Assembly: GCF_036924515.1 (NCBI RefSeq)
Contig: NZ_JAZHRR010000001.1
Location: forward strand, 4,187,001 to 4,251,000
Length of the DNA stretch: 64,000 nucleotides
Origin: Bradyrhizobium sp. AZCC 1610
Lineage (GTDB): Bacteria > Pseudomonadota > Alphaproteobacteria > Rhizobiales > Xanthobacteraceae
Reading direction: 5' to 3'
Numbering within the stretch: the stretch's first letter is position 1; the number at the start of each line of letters is the position of its first letter. The position numbers and the translations under genes are program-made. The notes under the pieces are model-generated. The model made no database searches and was not told the origin of the DNA. It worked only from the letters and a program-made list of their open reading frames with translations. Below are positions 63,385-64,000 of this stretch, piece after piece.

Positions 63385-64000
63385 ATGATGCCATTCAAGA
63401 GATTTTCCCGGCGACAATTTGGCAGGATTGCAGGCTGGTCGGCGCTTGGAATGTCGATGCTGTCGGCCGGGTCCGGACTGGCCGAATCGGACGCGGACAA
63501 CGGAACACGGAATCGAACAACCTCTTCCGGTTTTCCGAACGGTTTTCTGTGGGGCACGGCGACCTCGGCCTATCAGATCGAGGGCGCCGTGCACGAAGAC
63601 GGCCGCGGCCCGTCGATCTGGGACCGCTTCGCCCACACGCGCGGCACGATCTCCGATCACAGCAATGGCGATACTGCGACCGACCATTACCGCCTGTTCA
63701 AAGAAGACATCCAGTTGATGAAGGCGCTGGGCGCAAAGGCCTATCGATTCTCGATTGCATGGCCGCGTGTCTTCCCGGAAGGCGCCGGCGCGCCAAATCC
63801 AAAGGGCCTCGATTTCTACAACCGCCTTGTCGACGAGTTGTTGGCGAACGGCATCGAGCCGTTTGCGACGCTGTATCATTGGGACTTGCCGCAGGCGCTG
63901 CAGGACCGCTTCGGCGGCTGGACCTCGCGCGACACGTCAATGGGATTTGCGGATTACGCGGCTTATGTCGCGGCGCGGTTGAGCGACCGCGTGAAATACT
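63385..64000 (+). CDS. GH1 beta-glucosidase, 3' end beyond window
   Basis: The first 205 codons of a GH1 glycosidase. It starts at the ATG pair at 63385/63388 with a Tat-like signal ([18 protein letters not shown]). The GH1 front follows: [56 protein letters not shown] and [12 protein letters not shown] (substrate His). The acid/base Asn-Glu-Pro motif lies beyond the edge. With the divergent GH17-like gene this suggests processing of beta-1,3 or beta-1,6 glucans in the periplasm. Confidence 0.92.
   Translation, partial: MMPFKRFSRRQFGRIAGWSALGMSMLSAGSGLAESDADNGTRNRTTSSGFPNGFLWGTATSAYQIEGAVHEDGRGPSIWDRFAHTRGTISDHSNGDTATDHYRLFKEDIQLMKALGAKAYRFSIAWPRVFPEGAGAPNPKGLDFYNRLVDELLANGIEPFATLYHWDLPQALQDRFGGWTSRDTSMGFADYAAYVAARLSDRVKY

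Overview
The window reads as a chromosomal segment of a Bradyrhizobium-like alphaproteobacterium (Nitrobacteraceae). The reasons are high GC with strong third-position G/C bias, a liv-type ABC cassette, a pca branch, CO-dehydrogenase-type accessory genes, many two-component proteins, and several palindromic intergenic repeats of a kind I recognise from Bradyrhizobium genomes. The genus is an inference from gene content and repeats, not from a marker search. No tRNA, rRNA or CRISPR array was seen.

Layout. 1-1063 is an IS110-family transposase cut by the left edge, followed by about 550 bp of structured dispersed repeat. 1787-4590 holds a secreted protein, an orphan TRAP binding protein and a cyclase-family hydrolase. 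4874-7016 holds dodecin, then a probable zinc locus: a His/Cys-rich protein and a small protein diverge from a Zur-like palindrome, with a short CDF transporter convergent. 7031-8679 is a SorAB-like periplasmic sulfite dehydrogenase pair. 8976-12721 is a mosaic of small hypotheticals, a metallo-beta-lactamase-fold protein, DUF2000 and DUF4189 proteins and a lower-GC gene pair. 12859-19666 (minus) is a CO-dehydrogenase-like operon: coxG, coxS, coxM, coxD, coxE, two XdhC halves and a MoeA/MocA-like fusion. It has no large catalytic subunit gene. 19833-22391 is pcaBDC (protocatechuate branch). 23077-28319 is livHMGF plus a LivK-like binding protein.

28569-39926 is a signalling island: a roughly 2100-residue soluble hybrid kinase with 11 tandem 92-residue HAMP units, a REC-PAS-HWE kinase, a single-domain receiver and a MASE4-PAS-PAS hybrid kinase. 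39961-42510 (minus) is a marR-tctC-O-methyltransferase operon, divergent from a P1 peptidase. 43707-46906 carries an EF-hand protein, rpe, a small secreted protein, a TetR regulator and a 37-residue ORF. 47065-49101 (minus) is a three-gene membrane operon with a TolQ/MotA-like protein, divergent from a NarX/NarL-type two-component pair. 51607-64000 is mostly metabolism: purB, murI, a GlcG-like gene, a serine hydrolase, an HpcH/HpaI aldolase, an E2-like acyltransferase, rpsD, lldD, a threonine aldolase, a GH17-like membrane protein and a GH1 beta-glucosidase cut by the right edge.

The most interesting items are the CO-dehydrogenase cluster without coxL, the poly-HAMP kinase, the TolQ-like three-gene operon, the Zur-box/His-rich locus, and two places where a degraded copy of a gene's 3' end lies on the far side of a single convergent neighbour gene (DUF2000 and murI).
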